64,000 bases of DNA from Parasphingopyxis marina (lineage in GTDB: Bacteria; Pseudomonadota; Alphaproteobacteria; Sphingomonadales; Sphingomonadaceae): assembly GCF_014237875.1 (NCBI RefSeq), contig NZ_JACJVJ010000001.1, positions 918,501-982,500 of the forward strand. Reading direction: 5' to 3'. Below are positions 33,640-42,031 of the stretch, in pieces. Positions within the stretch are counted from its first letter, which is position 1. The number at the start of each line of letters is the position of its first letter. The translations under genes and the position numbers were made by a program. The notes under the pieces are model-generated. The model was not told the origin of the DNA, ran no database searches, and saw only the letters and a program-made list of their open reading frames with translations.

Positions 33640-34002
33640 CTAGCCGCGGATATGCACTTCGATACAGTCTACGGGCACTCCAAATTGCTTTGCGAGACCG
33701 CTCTTGGCTTGAGCAATACTCAACGGCTGGATGGTCGCCTCATCCGCAGATGCTTCGCATTTTCTAACGAACCGTACCAACTCTCGGCTCATATCCACGT
33801 TAGTCGTTTCCCAACCAACGCCTTGCCAAGCGAGGTTTTGAGATCCTTGTCCGTCGGTTCGATTAGCCCACCACGGTCGGTGACTGTAGGCGCTGTCAGG
33901 TAGATCGCCGTCGATCATATCGCCAATCTGATTGAACGAAAGCTCGACTTCATTATCTTCGTAATCAGCCAAAAAGCGTGTGAGAGGTGCATATTTTGAC
34001 AT
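33640..34002 (-). CDS. DUF7662 family protein, lower GC than its neighbours
   Basis: The 120-residue protein has the conserved pattern YAPLTRFLADYEDNEVELSF, then IGDMI, AYSHRPWWANR and AWQGVGWETTNVDMSRELVRFVR, which I recognise as DUF7662, a domain of unknown function. The ATG at 34002 has AAGGAG 6 bp upstream. Its GC content is clearly lower than the surrounding genes, with an AT-rich upstream region, suggesting horizontal acquisition. It is convergent to guaA (9-bp gap) and transcribed away from the endonuclease III gene; a perfect operator-like dyad lies at 34032-34051. Confidence 0.65.
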   Translation of the reverse strand: MSKYAPLTRFLADYEDNEVELSFNQIGDMIDGDLPDSAYSHRPWWANRTDGQGSQNLAWQGVGWETTNVDMSRELVRFVRKCEASADEATIQPLSIAQAKSGLAKQFGVPVDCIEVHIRG

Positions 34003-34024
34003 CAGAAACTCCTTATATCGCGCG

Positions 34025-34765
34025 ATGAATGTATACTATAAGTATAGTATAAGGTCAAGCGCTTTGCAACTCCCCCTCGGCCCGGACCCGCGCACCGAAA
34101 CGCTCCAACGCACGCACGACCTGCTGATCGCCTATTTCGGTCGCGTCGTCCGTCCGCCGGAGAAGCGGCGCTCGCCCGAATGGACGCTCGTCCAGGGCGT
34201 GATCGGGGCGCGGACGAAGACGATCCATTCGAACCGGTCGGCCGACGCGATGCTCGCGCATTTCGGGTCTTGGGACGCGGTCGCGGCGGCATCGGAGGCG
34301 GACCTGCTGCCGTTCCTCGAAACCGCCACCTTTCCCGAACTGATGGCCGAGCGGCTCAAGGCGTGCCTCATGGAAATCGCCGCGCAGCGCGGCGAGGTCG
34401 ATCTGCGGCATCTTTCCAACCTGCCGACCGAAGAGGCGATGGACTGGCTCGAAAGCCTGCCGGGCGTCGCCCGCAAGATCAGTGCGCAGGTGATGAACGC
34501 CAGCAGCTTCAATCGCCCGGCGCTCGTCATCGACACCAATCACCGCCGCGTCATCCAGCGCATGGGCCTCGTGCCCGATAGGGCCGATACGGCGCGGGCC
34601 TATGACACGCTGATGCCGCTCCTCCCCGCGGACTGGTCGGCCGAAGATATCGACGAGCATCACCTGCTCGTGAAGCGCGTCGGCCAGCGCTTCTGCCGCC
34701 CGAAAGCGCGCCATTGCGGCGCCTGCCCCGCGCGCCCCGAATGCAGGGCCGGGAGGGCGGGCTGA
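34025..34765 (+). CDS. Endonuclease III family DNA glycosylase (HhH-GPD, [4Fe-4S])
   Basis: The protein has the helix-hairpin-helix segment LPGVARKISAQVM with the catalytic Lys position, then DTNHRRVIQRMGL with the catalytic Asp, and a C-terminal iron-sulfur loop Cys-x6-Cys-x2-Cys-x5-Cys, exactly the Nth spacing. It should remove oxidised pyrimidines and cut abasic sites. The start is uncertain: ATG 34025 overlaps the inverted repeat, whereas TTG 34064 after AAGG (34052) would give MQLPLGPDPRTETL. It is longer than E. coli Nth by a few residues only if the second start is used. Confidence 0.85.
   Translation: MNVYYKYSIRSSALQLPLGPDPRTETLQRTHDLLIAYFGRVVRPPEKRRSPEWTLVQGVIGARTKTIHSNRSADAMLAHFGSWDAVAAASEADLLPFLETATFPELMAERLKACLMEIAAQRGEVDLRHLSNLPTEEAMDWLESLPGVARKISAQVMNASSFNRPALVIDTNHRRVIQRMGLVPDRADTARAYDTLMPLLPADWSAEDIDEHHLLVKRVGQRFCRPKARHCGACPARPECRAGRAG
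34032..34051. promoter_or_regulatory. Perfect 9-bp inverted repeat, candidate operator of the DUF7662 gene
   Basis: TATACTATA (34032-34040) and TATAGTATA (34043-34051) are exact inverted repeats with a 2-bp spacer, 30 bp upstream of the DUF7662 start and at or inside the 5' end of the divergent glycosylase gene. The block is very AT-rich in a GC-rich chromosome and contains TATACT and TATAGT hexamers that could be -10 elements in either direction. Its position fits autoregulation, but no DNA-binding protein is recognisable. Confidence 0.5.
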
Positions 34766-34849
34766 ACGCGCCGCACCCTGATCTTCGTGCTTCAAATGTT
34801 GGAAAATCTGGCATAGCCCGGTTGCAAAGCGGAAAGGAGTGCGGACGGC

Positions 34850-34996
34850 ATGAGAGGGCAGCGGAGATCGCAGGACGCGGCGTTTGTGCGCGCTTTTTGT
34901 CAACTTGTTCAGCCGTTCGTTCTCGAAGATGAACAGCGAGGGCCGAATACCCCCGGCCTGTGTCAACCAGTGTCAACCGGCGCGGGAACCGCGTGA
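34850..34996 (+). CDS. Candidate 48-residue peptide coupled to the GNAT gene
   Basis: ATG 34850 follows AAAGGAG (34833-34839) and opens a 48-codon frame (MRGQRRSQDAAFVRAF...) whose TGA at 34994-34996 overlaps the GTG start of the acetyltransferase gene (34993). The overlap resembles the couplings of the dcw cluster. The frame contains two near-identical TGTCAACC copies at 34960-34978. It may be a small gene or only a leader frame; no homology is claimed. Confidence 0.3.
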   Translation: MRGQRRSQDAAFVRAFCQLVQPFVLEDEQRGPNTPGLCQPVSTGAGTA

Positions 34997-35421
34997 GTCG
35001 CGGCGCCGATCCGGATAGCGCCGTCGCGCTGGAAGCCGACCGGGATGCGGTCGTCGCGCTGTGGCGCGCCTGCGGGCTGACGCGCCCGTGGAACGATCCC
35101 GTGGCCGATTTCGATGCCGCCATCGGCAATGCGACGTCCGACATCCTGCTGTTTCGCGACGGCGATGGGCTCGTCGCGTCCGTCATGGTCGGTTTCGACG
35201 GGCATCGCGGCTGGGTCTATTATCTCGCCGTCGATCCCGCACGCCGCCGCGAGGGCGTGGGCCGGCGGATGATGGATGCGGCCGAGACATGGCTGCGCGA
35301 GCGCGGCGCGCCCAAGATCCAGCTGATGGTGCGCAGCGACAATATCGAGGCGGTCGCCTTTTACGAGGCGCTGGGGCTGGAGCGGCAGGAGGTCGCGACC
35401 CTGGGGCGCAGGCTCGGCTAA
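34993..35421 (+). CDS. GNAT acetyltransferase, YpeA-like
   Basis: The 142-residue protein from GTG 34993 matches the YpeA group of N-acetyltransferases: VALWRACGLTRPWNDP near the N-terminus, the acetyl-CoA loop YYLAVDPARRREGVGRRMM and the C-terminal YEALGLERQEVATLGRRL. The GTG start is overlapped by the stop of a possible upstream small frame. An in-frame GTG at 34960 is also open but yields extra non-conserved residues. The acceptor substrate is unknown. It is convergent with the LysR gene and overlaps it by 4 bp. Confidence 0.8.
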   Translation: MSRGADPDSAVALEADRDAVVALWRACGLTRPWNDPVADFDAAIGNATSDILLFRDGDGLVASVMVGFDGHRGWVYYLAVDPARRREGVGRRMMDAAETWLRERGAPKIQLMVRSDNIEAVAFYEALGLERQEVATLGRRLG

Positions 35422-36317
35422 TCTTGCGCCAGCCGGGCGCGCAGCCGCGGCGTTGCGAAATCGAGAAAGGCGCGGATTTTGACGGGCGCGCGCTCCTGCC
35501 CCGCGCGCACGAGATGGATGGGCCAGGGCGCGGGTTCCTCGTCCTCGAGCAGCAGCACGAGCCGGCCGTCGCGCACGGCGTCGGCGCATTGATAGGAGAG
35601 CAGACGGACAATGCCGGCGCCCGCGATACACGCATCGACCGCGGCCTCGGCCGAGTTGACCGTCAGCCGCGCCGATACCGGCACCGACCGTTCGGCCCTG
35701 TCCGTACCGAAATCCCACTGCCCCGGCGGGCCGAGGCTGCTGAAGGCAATCGCCCGGTGATCGGCGAGCGCCGCGATCGTTTCGGGCGTGCCGCGATCTT
35801 CGAGATAGCGCGGCGCGGCGCACAGCACGCGCCGCACTTCGCCGACACGCGTCGCGACCATCGTGCTGTCCGGCAGGTCGCCGATGCGCAGCGCGAGATC
35901 GATATGATCGTCGAGCAGGTGCGCAAGGCGGTCGGCGAGCAGCATGCGGACGTCGATATCGGGATAGGCGGCGAGGAAATCGGCGACGACCGGCGTCATG
36001 TGCAGCCGCCCGAAGGCGAGCGGTGCGGCGAGAATCAGTTCGCCGCGCGGCGCGACATATTCGCCCGCCGCCGCGCGCTCTGCCTCGTCCACATCGTCGA
36101 GGATTCGTCCACACGCGGCGCGATAGCCTTGGCCGGCCTCGGTCAGCACCAGGCTTCGCGTCGTCCGGTTGAAGAGCCTCGTGCCGAGATGGGTCTCGAG
36201 GTCGGCGATCCGGCGACTGACGGTCGCGAGCGGGATACCGAGCCGCCGCCCGGCGGCCGAAAGGCTGCCGCATTCCGCGACGTCCAGAAACAGCGCCATG
36301 GAGTCGAGACGGTCCAT
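35418..36317 (-). CDS. LysR family transcriptional regulator
   Basis: The 299-residue protein has the N-terminal winged helix-turn-helix (residues about 5-64, CGSLSAAGRRLGIPLATVSRRIADLE) and the C-terminal effector-binding domain with EYVAPRGELILAAPLAFGRLHM. It diverges from the operon starting at 36432 across a 114-bp gap that holds a GATAATTATC palindrome at 36339-36348, so it probably controls that operon. The inducer is unknown. Confidence 0.9.
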   Translation of the reverse strand: MDRLDSMALFLDVAECGSLSAAGRRLGIPLATVSRRIADLETHLGTRLFNRTTRSLVLTEAGQGYRAACGRILDDVDEAERAAAGEYVAPRGELILAAPLAFGRLHMTPVVADFLAAYPDIDVRMLLADRLAHLLDDHIDLALRIGDLPDSTMVATRVGEVRRVLCAAPRYLEDRGTPETIAALADHRAIAFSSLGPPGQWDFGTDRAERSVPVSARLTVNSAEAAVDACIAGAGIVRLLSYQCADAVRDGRLVLLLEDEEPAPWPIHLVRAGQERAPVKIRAFLDFATPRLRARLAQD

Positions 36318-36338
36318 GATTATCTCGTTTTATGGAAG

Positions 36339-36348
36339 GATAATTATC
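36339..36348. promoter_or_regulatory. Palindrome in the LysR/AhpD-like divergent gap
   Basis: GATAATTATC is a perfect 10-bp palindrome; a GATTATC copy lies nearby at about 36318-36324. Such AT-rich dyads between a LysR gene and its divergent target are typical of LysR binding regions. Binding is inferred. Confidence 0.4.
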
Positions 36349-36431
36349 AAATTTGCCGTCTAATCTTGTGAAATGGAAGTGTCTAGGTCTCTCCGCGTCA
36401 CCCCGAACAGCTTTTCAGAAAGGCCAAGACA

Positions 36432-36983
36432 ATGTCCCGTATCCCCACCCCCGCCACCATCGCCGACGCACCCGACGCGGCGCGCCCGCTCCTCGAACAG
36501 GTCGAGAAGCAGCTCGGCCAGGTGCCGAACATGTTCCGCCTGATCGCCAACAGCCCGGCCGCGCTTGACGGCTATCTGAGCCTCTCCGGCGCGCTCGCCA
36601 AAGGCAGATTGACGGCCGCGACGCGCGAACGGATCGCGCTCGCCGTCGCCGAGGTCAACGGCTGCAGCTATTGTCTCTCGGCGCACAGCTATCTCGCCAG
36701 GAACCTCGCCAAGCTCGACGATGCGGAGATCACCGCCAACCGCAGCGGTGCCTCGAACGATCCCAGGGCCGATGCCGCCGTACGTTTCGCCGCGGAGGTC
36801 GCTCGCGAGCGCGGCCATGTCAGCGACAACGATCTGCGCGCCGTCAAGCTTGCCGGCTATGACGACGACGAAGTGATCGAGATCGTCCTGCATGTCGCGC
36901 TGAACAGTCTCACCAATTACGTCAACGAGGTCGCGACCACCGATATCGACTTCCCTGCCGTCTCCGTCCGTCAGGCCGCCTGA
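36432..36983 (+). CDS. Carboxymuconolactone decarboxylase (AhpD-like) family protein
   Basis: The 183-residue protein has the AhpD active-site motif NGCSYCLSAH (Cys78, Cys81, His85), usual for alkylhydroperoxidase-like peroxidoreductases and distinct from true carboxymuconolactone decarboxylases. It opens a plus-strand group divergent from the LysR gene. The reducing partner is unknown. A helical core matching the family covers almost the whole length. It likely detoxifies a peroxide or reactive aldehyde under LysR control, which is inference. Confidence 0.85.
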   Translation: MSRIPTPATIADAPDAARPLLEQVEKQLGQVPNMFRLIANSPAALDGYLSLSGALAKGRLTAATRERIALAVAEVNGCSYCLSAHSYLARNLAKLDDAEITANRSGASNDPRADAAVRFAAEVARERGHVSDNDLRAVKLAGYDDDEVIEIVLHVALNSLTNYVNEVATTDIDFPAVSVRQAA

Positions 36984-37058
36984 CGGAAAGCGAGCAGCCG
37001 GCGGCGCCCCCTCGCAACCCCGCTGCCGGCTGCCCCACCCCGTTGAAGGGAGAATGTG

Positions 37059-37523
37059 ATGAATCGCCCGCCGCTGCCCCCGTTCACGCGGGATACCGCC
37101 ACCGAGAAGGTGCGAATGGCCGAAGACGCCTGGAACAGCCGCGACCCAGCCCGGGTCGCGCTCGCCTATTCTCCCGATAGCCGTTGGCGGAACCGCTCCG
37201 AATTCGTCGAAGGCCGGGCGGCGATCGAGGCTTTCCTGACGCGCAAATGGGAGGCCGAGCACGAATATCGGCTGATCAAGGAGCTCTGGGCGTTCGAGGG
37301 CAGCCGCATCGCCGTGCGCTTTGCGTATGAATCGTGCGACGGGACGGGTCGATGGTTTCGCAGCTATGGCAACGAGAATTGGGAGTTCGACGCCGACGGG
37401 CTGATGCGGCGGCGGATCGCCAGCATCAACGATCTGGAGATCGACGAAAAGGACAGGCTGTTCCATTGGGCGCAGGGTCCGCGTCCCGAAGGCCATGCCT
37501 CGCTTTCCGAACTCGGACTGTAA
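37059..37523 (+). CDS. DUF1348 (NTF2-like) family protein
   Basis: The 154-residue protein starts at ATG 37059 after GAAGGGA and shows [21 protein letters not shown] and the [12 protein letters not shown] segment of the SnoaL/NTF2-like DUF1348 family. These cone-shaped barrels bind small ligands or catalyse isomerisation; its own role is unknown. It follows the AhpD-like gene by 75 bp and precedes the PPOX gene by 6 bp. Confidence 0.8.
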   Translation: MNRPPLPPFTRDTATEKVRMAEDAWNSRDPARVALAYSPDSRWRNRSEFVEGRAAIEAFLTRKWEAEHEYRLIKELWAFEGSRIAVRFAYESCDGTGRWFRSYGNENWEFDADGLMRRRIASINDLEIDEKDRLFHWAQGPRPEGHASLSELGL

Positions 37524-37529
37524 CAGGCG

Positions 37530-38126
37530 ATGGACGTTCCCAGCGACATCGCGTTCACGCCGACTGTCAAGGCTATGCAGGCGCGGTTCGGATCGCGTGA
37601 CGCCTATGCGCGGATGGAAGAGAAGGGCGGCTGGCGGACCGAAATCACCGAGGATCTTGCGGCTTTCATCGCCGAACAGCGCAGCGTCTTCCTCGCCACC
37701 GCGACGACCGACGGCCAGCCTTATATTCAACATCGCGGCGGCCCGCCCGGTTTCCTCGCCATACTCGACGAACGCACGATCGGCATGGCCGATTTCTCGG
37801 GCAATCGGCAATATATCACGCTCGGCAATCTTGCCGACAATCCCAAGGCCTATCTGTTCCTGATCGACTATGCGAACCGTCGCCGAGTTAAGATCTGGGG
37901 CGAGGCGCGCTTCGTGGAGGATGACGCGCTCGAAACGCAGTTGATGCCCGACGGTTACAAGGCCAAGGCCGAACGCGTCCTGCTGTTCACCGTCAAGACG
38001 TGGGACACCAATTGCCCGCAGCATATTCCCCAGCGTTTCGAGGCCGCAGACATTGCCGCGGCGCTTGCCGAGCGCGACGAGCGGATCGCGATGCTCGAAG
38101 CCGAAATCGCAGCGCTCAAACCCTAG
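37530..38126 (+). CDS. Pyridoxamine 5'-phosphate oxidase-like flavoprotein
   Basis: The 198-residue protein shows the FMN-binding split-barrel: AAFIAEQRSVFLATATTDGQPYIQHRGGPPGFL in the first half and ADNPKAYLFLIDYANRRRVKIWGEARFV in the second. The C-terminal third is helical, unlike true PdxH. Family members reduce quinones, F420-like or heme-type substrates, so the exact reaction is open. The gene sits in the LysR-controlled row, 6 bp after the DUF1348 gene, and its stop is directly followed by a 20-bp palindrome. Confidence 0.8.
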   Translation: MDVPSDIAFTPTVKAMQARFGSRDAYARMEEKGGWRTEITEDLAAFIAEQRSVFLATATTDGQPYIQHRGGPPGFLAILDERTIGMADFSGNRQYITLGNLADNPKAYLFLIDYANRRRVKIWGEARFVEDDALETQLMPDGYKAKAERVLLFTVKTWDTNCPQHIPQRFEAADIAAALAERDERIAMLEAEIAALKP

Positions 38127-38145
38127 ACGGCGACCGGTCGCCGTC
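38126..38145. repeat. 20-bp perfect palindrome after the PPOX-family gene
   Basis: The sequence from 38126 to 38145 reads the same on both strands, with core ACCGGT at 38133-38138. It starts on the last base of the stop codon. No T-run follows, so it is not a clear terminator; it may stabilise the upstream mRNA or bind a protein. Confidence 0.6.
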
Positions 38146-38253
38146 TCCGCAAGCCCCGACGGTTGCGCATTTTCGATGCGCGGCTGTCACGAAATTCGAA
38201 TAAACTGACCTTCGCGGAGGGATTGCGACTCCAGCGAACGAAAGGAAGAGCCC

Positions 38254-39078
38254 ATGCCTGTTGTGACCACCAAAGACGGCGTCGAGATTTTCTACAAGGA
38301 TTGGGGCGAAGGCCAGCCCATCGTGTTCAGCCATGGCTGGCCGCTATCGGCGGACGATTGGGATCCGCAGATGATGTTTTTTCGAAGCCAGGGGTTTCGC
38401 GTGATCGCGCACGACCGGCGCGGCCATGGCCGTTCGAGCCAGGTCGATGGCGGGCATGACATGGATCATTATGCCGACGATCTTGCAGCGCTTACCGAAC
38501 ATCTCGACCTTCGGGACGCGGTCCATGTCGGTCATTCGACGGGCGGCGGCGAGGTCGTCCATTATATCGCGCGTCACGGCGCCGGCCGGGTCGCCAAGGC
38601 GGCGATCATCGCCGCGGTGCCGCCGCTGATGATGAAGACCGACGCCAATCCCGGCGGGCTTCCCAAGGAGGTTTTCGACGATTTCCAGGCGCAGGTCGCC
38701 GGTAACCGGGCGCAATTCTATTACGACGTGCCTGCCGGGCCTTTCTACGGGTTCAACCGCGAAGGCCGCGAGGCCCAGCCCGGCATCGTCTGGAACTGGT
38801 GGCGCCAGGGCATGATGGGCGGGGCCAAGGCGCATTATGACGGCATCGTCGCCTTCTCGCAGACCGATTTCACCGAGGATCTCAAGGCGATCGAGGTGCC
38901 GGTGCTGGTGATGCACGGCGATGACGACCAGATCGTGCCCTATGCGGATTCCGCGCCGCTCTCGGCCGAACTGCTGCCGAACGGCATTCTGAAGACCTAT
39001 CCGGGATTTCCGCACGGCATGCCGACGGTAGAGGCCGAGACGATCAACGCCGATCTTCTGGAATTCATCCGGGGCTAG
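38254..39078 (+). CDS. Alpha/beta hydrolase, non-heme haloperoxidase-like
   Basis: The 274-residue protein starts [18 protein letters not shown], has an oxyanion-type FSHGWP, the nucleophile elbow GHSTG (Ser95), an Asp in [11 protein letters not shown] and a His near FPHGMP. This is the non-heme chloroperoxidase/arylesterase-like group. AGGAAGAG precedes the ATG. It is the last gene of the row diverging from the LysR regulator, separated by 127 bp and a palindrome from the PPOX gene. Substrate unknown; halide peroxidation is usually a side activity in this family. Confidence 0.88.
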   Translation: MPVVTTKDGVEIFYKDWGEGQPIVFSHGWPLSADDWDPQMMFFRSQGFRVIAHDRRGHGRSSQVDGGHDMDHYADDLAALTEHLDLRDAVHVGHSTGGGEVVHYIARHGAGRVAKAAIIAAVPPLMMKTDANPGGLPKEVFDDFQAQVAGNRAQFYYDVPAGPFYGFNREGREAQPGIVWNWWRQGMMGGAKAHYDGIVAFSQTDFTEDLKAIEVPVLVMHGDDDQIVPYADSAPLSAELLPNGILKTYPGFPHGMPTVEAETINADLLEFIRG

Positions 39079-39143
39079 CTTCGCCGCGCCGCCGCCCGGA
39101 CACAGGACTTGAGGCGACCGGGGCGGCGGCGTAACGAGCGGCC

Positions 39144-39383
39144 ATGAAAGTCCGCTACCGCGTCATTCACAAGCGCAAGACCATCTGGCAGGCGCTGCTC
39201 CAGGGGCGTACCTGGACCGATTGGTACGTCGCCCAGCGGCGCGGCTGGTTCGGCTGGCGGACGCTGGGAATTTTTCCGACGGTCGGCGAGGCGGAGAGCG
39301 CCTGTGCCGATCATGCCGGCGGCGAATTGCTTGACGACGGCGGCCGGATCGTCTCGGAGTTCACGCGGCGCGACGAAGACTGA
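39144..39383 (+). CDS. Small basic, Trp-rich protein, function unknown
   Basis: The 79-residue protein (MKVRYRVIHKRKTIWQALLQ) has four closely spaced tryptophan-containing motifs (TWTDWYVAQRRGWFGWRTLG) and no signal peptide or membrane segment. I recognise no family. It lies between the haloperoxidase-like gene and the Spx-like gene on the same strand, 65 and 43 bp away. The codon usage is normal for the window and the frame has a plausible start, so it is probably real. Confidence 0.5.
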   Translation: MKVRYRVIHKRKTIWQALLQGRTWTDWYVAQRRGWFGWRTLGIFPTVGEAESACADHAGGELLDDGGRIVSEFTRRDED

Positions 39384-39426
39384 TTCTCCGGTCCGGATTT
39401 ATCGCGGATAACGAAAGAAAAGTATC

Positions 39427-39786
39427 ATGGCGCTCACCCTTTACGGCATCCCCAATTGCGACACGATCAAGAAGGCCCGGCTGTGGCTGGAAAAGCGCGG
39501 CGTCGTCTATGGCTTCCACGATTACAAGAAAGCCGGGATCGACGAGGCCAAGCTGAAGGAATGGTCGGCCGAAGTCGGCTGGGAAACATTGCTCAACCGC
39601 CGCGGGACCACCTTTCGCAACCTGCCGGACGAGCATAAGGCGCATCTCGACGAGGATATCGCCTTCACGCTGATGATCGCCAATCCCTCGCTCATCAAAC
39701 GGCCGATCCTCGAAAGCGAAGGGCCGCTGCTCGTCGGCTTCAAGTCGAGCGAATATGAGGAAATCGTCGAGGCAATCGGCGCCTAG
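39427..39786 (+). CDS. ArsC/Spx-like reductase family protein (YffB type)
   Basis: The 119-residue protein has the thioredoxin-like fold of the ArsC/YffB family with a single N-terminal cysteine in PNCDTIKKA and the later segment LIKRPILES. YffB-like proteins are proposed to be glutathione-dependent thiol reductases; arsenate reduction is not implied. AAAG precedes ATG 39427. It is convergent with the EEP gene, 77 bp away. Confidence 0.85.
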   Translation: MALTLYGIPNCDTIKKARLWLEKRGVVYGFHDYKKAGIDEAKLKEWSAEVGWETLLNRRGTTFRNLPDEHKAHLDEDIAFTLMIANPSLIKRPILESEGPLLVGFKSSEYEEIVEAIGA

Positions 39787-39863
39787 GGAGGACGGTCACG
39801 GTCAGCTACTGCCTATGGAAGGGCGCCGCCTCCTGAGGGGCCTCAAGTTCGGTTGATTTCCGC

Positions 39864-40967
39864 TTATTCGCCTTCGCGCCGGTCCGCGATCACGTCTTCG
39901 CGATAGCTGTCCATAATATCCGCATAGTCGCCGAAATCCTCGGCCGTGGCCCCCTCGGCCTCGTTCAGGGCTTCGCCGGTGCCCGGAACGAGACAGATTT
40001 CGGCATGGACGGGAAGGTGATCGGAGCCCACTGGCTCGCCGGTCTCGAGGGCGGAAAGCGCGAATTCCTCCGAGAAGAAAAGATGGTCGAGCGGCCAGCG
40101 AAAGGCCGGCCAGCTGGCCGGGTAGGTGGCGTAGAAGCCCCGGCCGATACGCGGATCGACGAATTCGCCGAGCCTGCGAAACAGCTGCGACGTCCGCGAC
40201 CAGCCGACATCGTTGAAATCGCCGAACGCGACCGCGGGCAGTCCGGTCGACTGGATGCGGCGCGCGGCGATGGCCAGTTCCGCATCGCGTTCCTCGGTAT
40301 CCTGTCCGGGATGCGGGGGGCGCGGATGCAGCGCCGCGAAGCGGAACGGCCGCCCGGATCGCGTGCGCGCGACGCCGTGGATGGAGGGTGTGCCCGGCTC
40401 GGCCAGATTCTCGATCCGCCCGCCGGCCACCGGCAGGTTGGTCGCGAAGATCATGCCATATTTGTTCGGCAGCGGCGCATCGAAGCGCTGGCCGAAACCG
40501 CTCAGCAAGGGATCGAGTTCGCGCTGCCAGGTGCGGTCGGTTTCCATGAGGAGCAGCATGTCGGGCGCGGTTTCCTCGATCAGGCGGCGGGTACGGCCAT
40601 AGTCGCGATTGTCCTGTAGTACGTTCAGGCTGAGCAGCGTGAAGCAGTGATCGCGGCGCTCGGCCTCGGTGAGGGCGATCCTTTCGGCCTCGACCGGGGC
40701 AAAGCGCGTATAGGGGAAGATAAACCAGAGCTGGTAACCGAGCGCGGCGACGAGCAGGCCGACTATCGGCCAGCGTCCGCGAAACGGCAGCGCGATCAGC
40801 GCCAGCAGGGCGAGCGCGCCGAGTGCGAATATGATGAGGCGCGGAAAATCCCAGACCCGGATCCACCACTGGTTCGACGGAAAAGCGCCGAGCAGCGATA
40901 CCAATATCGCGAGCCCTGCAACGAGCATCGCCGCCCCTGTTGCCACTCGCCGCCAATCTATCCGCAC
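39864..40967 (-). CDS. Membrane-anchored endonuclease/exonuclease/phosphatase family protein
   Basis: The 367-residue protein starts with three hydrophobic segments in the first 90 residues and then carries an EEP catalytic domain: SLNVLQDN, the metal-binding Glu in MLLLMETD, AFGDFND and GSDHLPVHAE. Such proteins cleave phosphodiesters of DNA, lipids or nucleotides; with this N-terminus it is likely inserted in the inner membrane with the domain in the periplasm or cytosol. The substrate is unknown. It diverges from panB across 115 bp. Confidence 0.85.
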   Translation of the reverse strand: MRIDWRRVATGAAMLVAGLAILVSLLGAFPSNQWWIRVWDFPRLIIFALGALALLALIALPFRGRWPIVGLLVAALGYQLWFIFPYTRFAPVEAERIALTEAERRDHCFTLLSLNVLQDNRDYGRTRRLIEETAPDMLLLMETDRTWQRELDPLLSGFGQRFDAPLPNKYGMIFATNLPVAGGRIENLAEPGTPSIHGVARTRSGRPFRFAALHPRPPHPGQDTEERDAELAIAARRIQSTGLPAVAFGDFNDVGWSRTSQLFRRLGEFVDPRIGRGFYATYPASWPAFRWPLDHLFFSEEFALSALETGEPVGSDHLPVHAEICLVPGTGEALNEAEGATAEDFGDYADIMDSYREDVIADRREGE

Positions 40968-41082
40968 GTCTTTTCTTTCCCCTGGTTCGCTATCCTAACG
41001 CATATCGGATGGAATAGGGTCCACAAGCCCGGGCCTGCGGCAATGCTAGCCAAGCGCGCCGGTCGCGGCTAAAAAACCGGCC

Positions 41083-41952
41083 ATGTCCACGACCTATACG
41101 CTCGACACCAAGACGGACCGCGCCCATCCGACGCCCAAGCCGATGAAAAGGCTGACGGTGCCGGCGATCCGCGACCGCAAGACCGACGGCAAGGGCGGCG
41201 AGCCGCTCGTCATGCTGACGGCCTATACCGTGCGCATGGCGCAGATTCTCGATCCGCATTGCGATATCCTGCTGGTCGGGGATTCGCTGGGCCAGGTGAT
41301 TTACGGGCTGGATTCGACGATTCCGGTCAGCCTCGACATGATGATCGCCCATGGCGCGGCGGTGGTGCGGGGCAGCTATCACAGCGTCGTCACCGTCGAC
41401 ATGCCGTTCGGCAGCTACGAGGCGAGCCCGGATCATGCGATCGCCTCGGCGACGCGGATCATGAAGGAAACCGGCGCGGCCGCCGTGAAGATGGAAGGCG
41501 GCGAGGCGATGGCCGAAACCGTCGCGTTCCTCACCGCGCGCGGCATCCCGGTGATGGGCCATGTCGGGCTCACCCCGCAGGCGGTGAACATTCTGGGCGG
41601 GCACAAGGTGCAGGGCCGCGACGATGCGACGGCGGCGAAGGTTCTTGCCGATGCCAAGGCTATCGACGAAGCGGGCGCCTTCGCGCTCGTCATCGAAGGG
41701 GTGCTCGAGCCGATCGCGGTCGATGCGACGCGGGCGGTATCCTGTCCCACCATCGGCATCGGTGCCTCGGCCCAGTGCGACGGGCAAGTTCTGGTGATCG
41801 ACGACATGCTCGGCATGTTCGATCGCGTGCCCCGTTTCGTGAAGAAATATGACGACCTCTCGACCCGGATCGAGGATGCGGTGAAGCACTATGCAGAGGG
41901 CGTTCGCAGCCGCAGCTTCCCGGGCATCGAACAGACCTATCAACCGAAATAG
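41083..41952 (+). CDS. panB: 3-methyl-2-oxobutanoate hydroxymethyltransferase
   Basis: PanB transfers a hydroxymethyl group from methylene-tetrahydrofolate to 2-oxoisovalerate, the first step of pantothenate synthesis. The 289 residues contain the metal site and substrate loop [28 protein letters not shown] and GHVGLTPQ, all diagnostic. The length agrees with the alphaproteobacterial enzymes. panC is not in the window. It precedes the YfgM-like gene by 79 bp. Confidence 0.96.
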   Translation: MSTTYTLDTKTDRAHPTPKPMKRLTVPAIRDRKTDGKGGEPLVMLTAYTVRMAQILDPHCDILLVGDSLGQVIYGLDSTIPVSLDMMIAHGAAVVRGSYHSVVTVDMPFGSYEASPDHAIASATRIMKETGAAAVKMEGGEAMAETVAFLTARGIPVMGHVGLTPQAVNILGGHKVQGRDDATAAKVLADAKAIDEAGAFALVIEGVLEPIAVDATRAVSCPTIGIGASAQCDGQVLVIDDMLGMFDRVPRFVKKYDDLSTRIEDAVKHYAEGVRSRSFPGIEQTYQPK

Positions 41953-42031
41953 CGGCGGCTGCGAAGTCGCGCTTTCCCTCAAGGCGACGCGCCGCTAAGG
42001 TCCGCCGCCAAAGCGAGTTTGGAGACGTAAA

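Noticed and set aside
34960-34978. Tandem TGTCAACC copies as a possible promoter or operator
   Set aside because: They fall inside the candidate small frame and no correctly spaced -10 element was found on either strand; left as a remark only.
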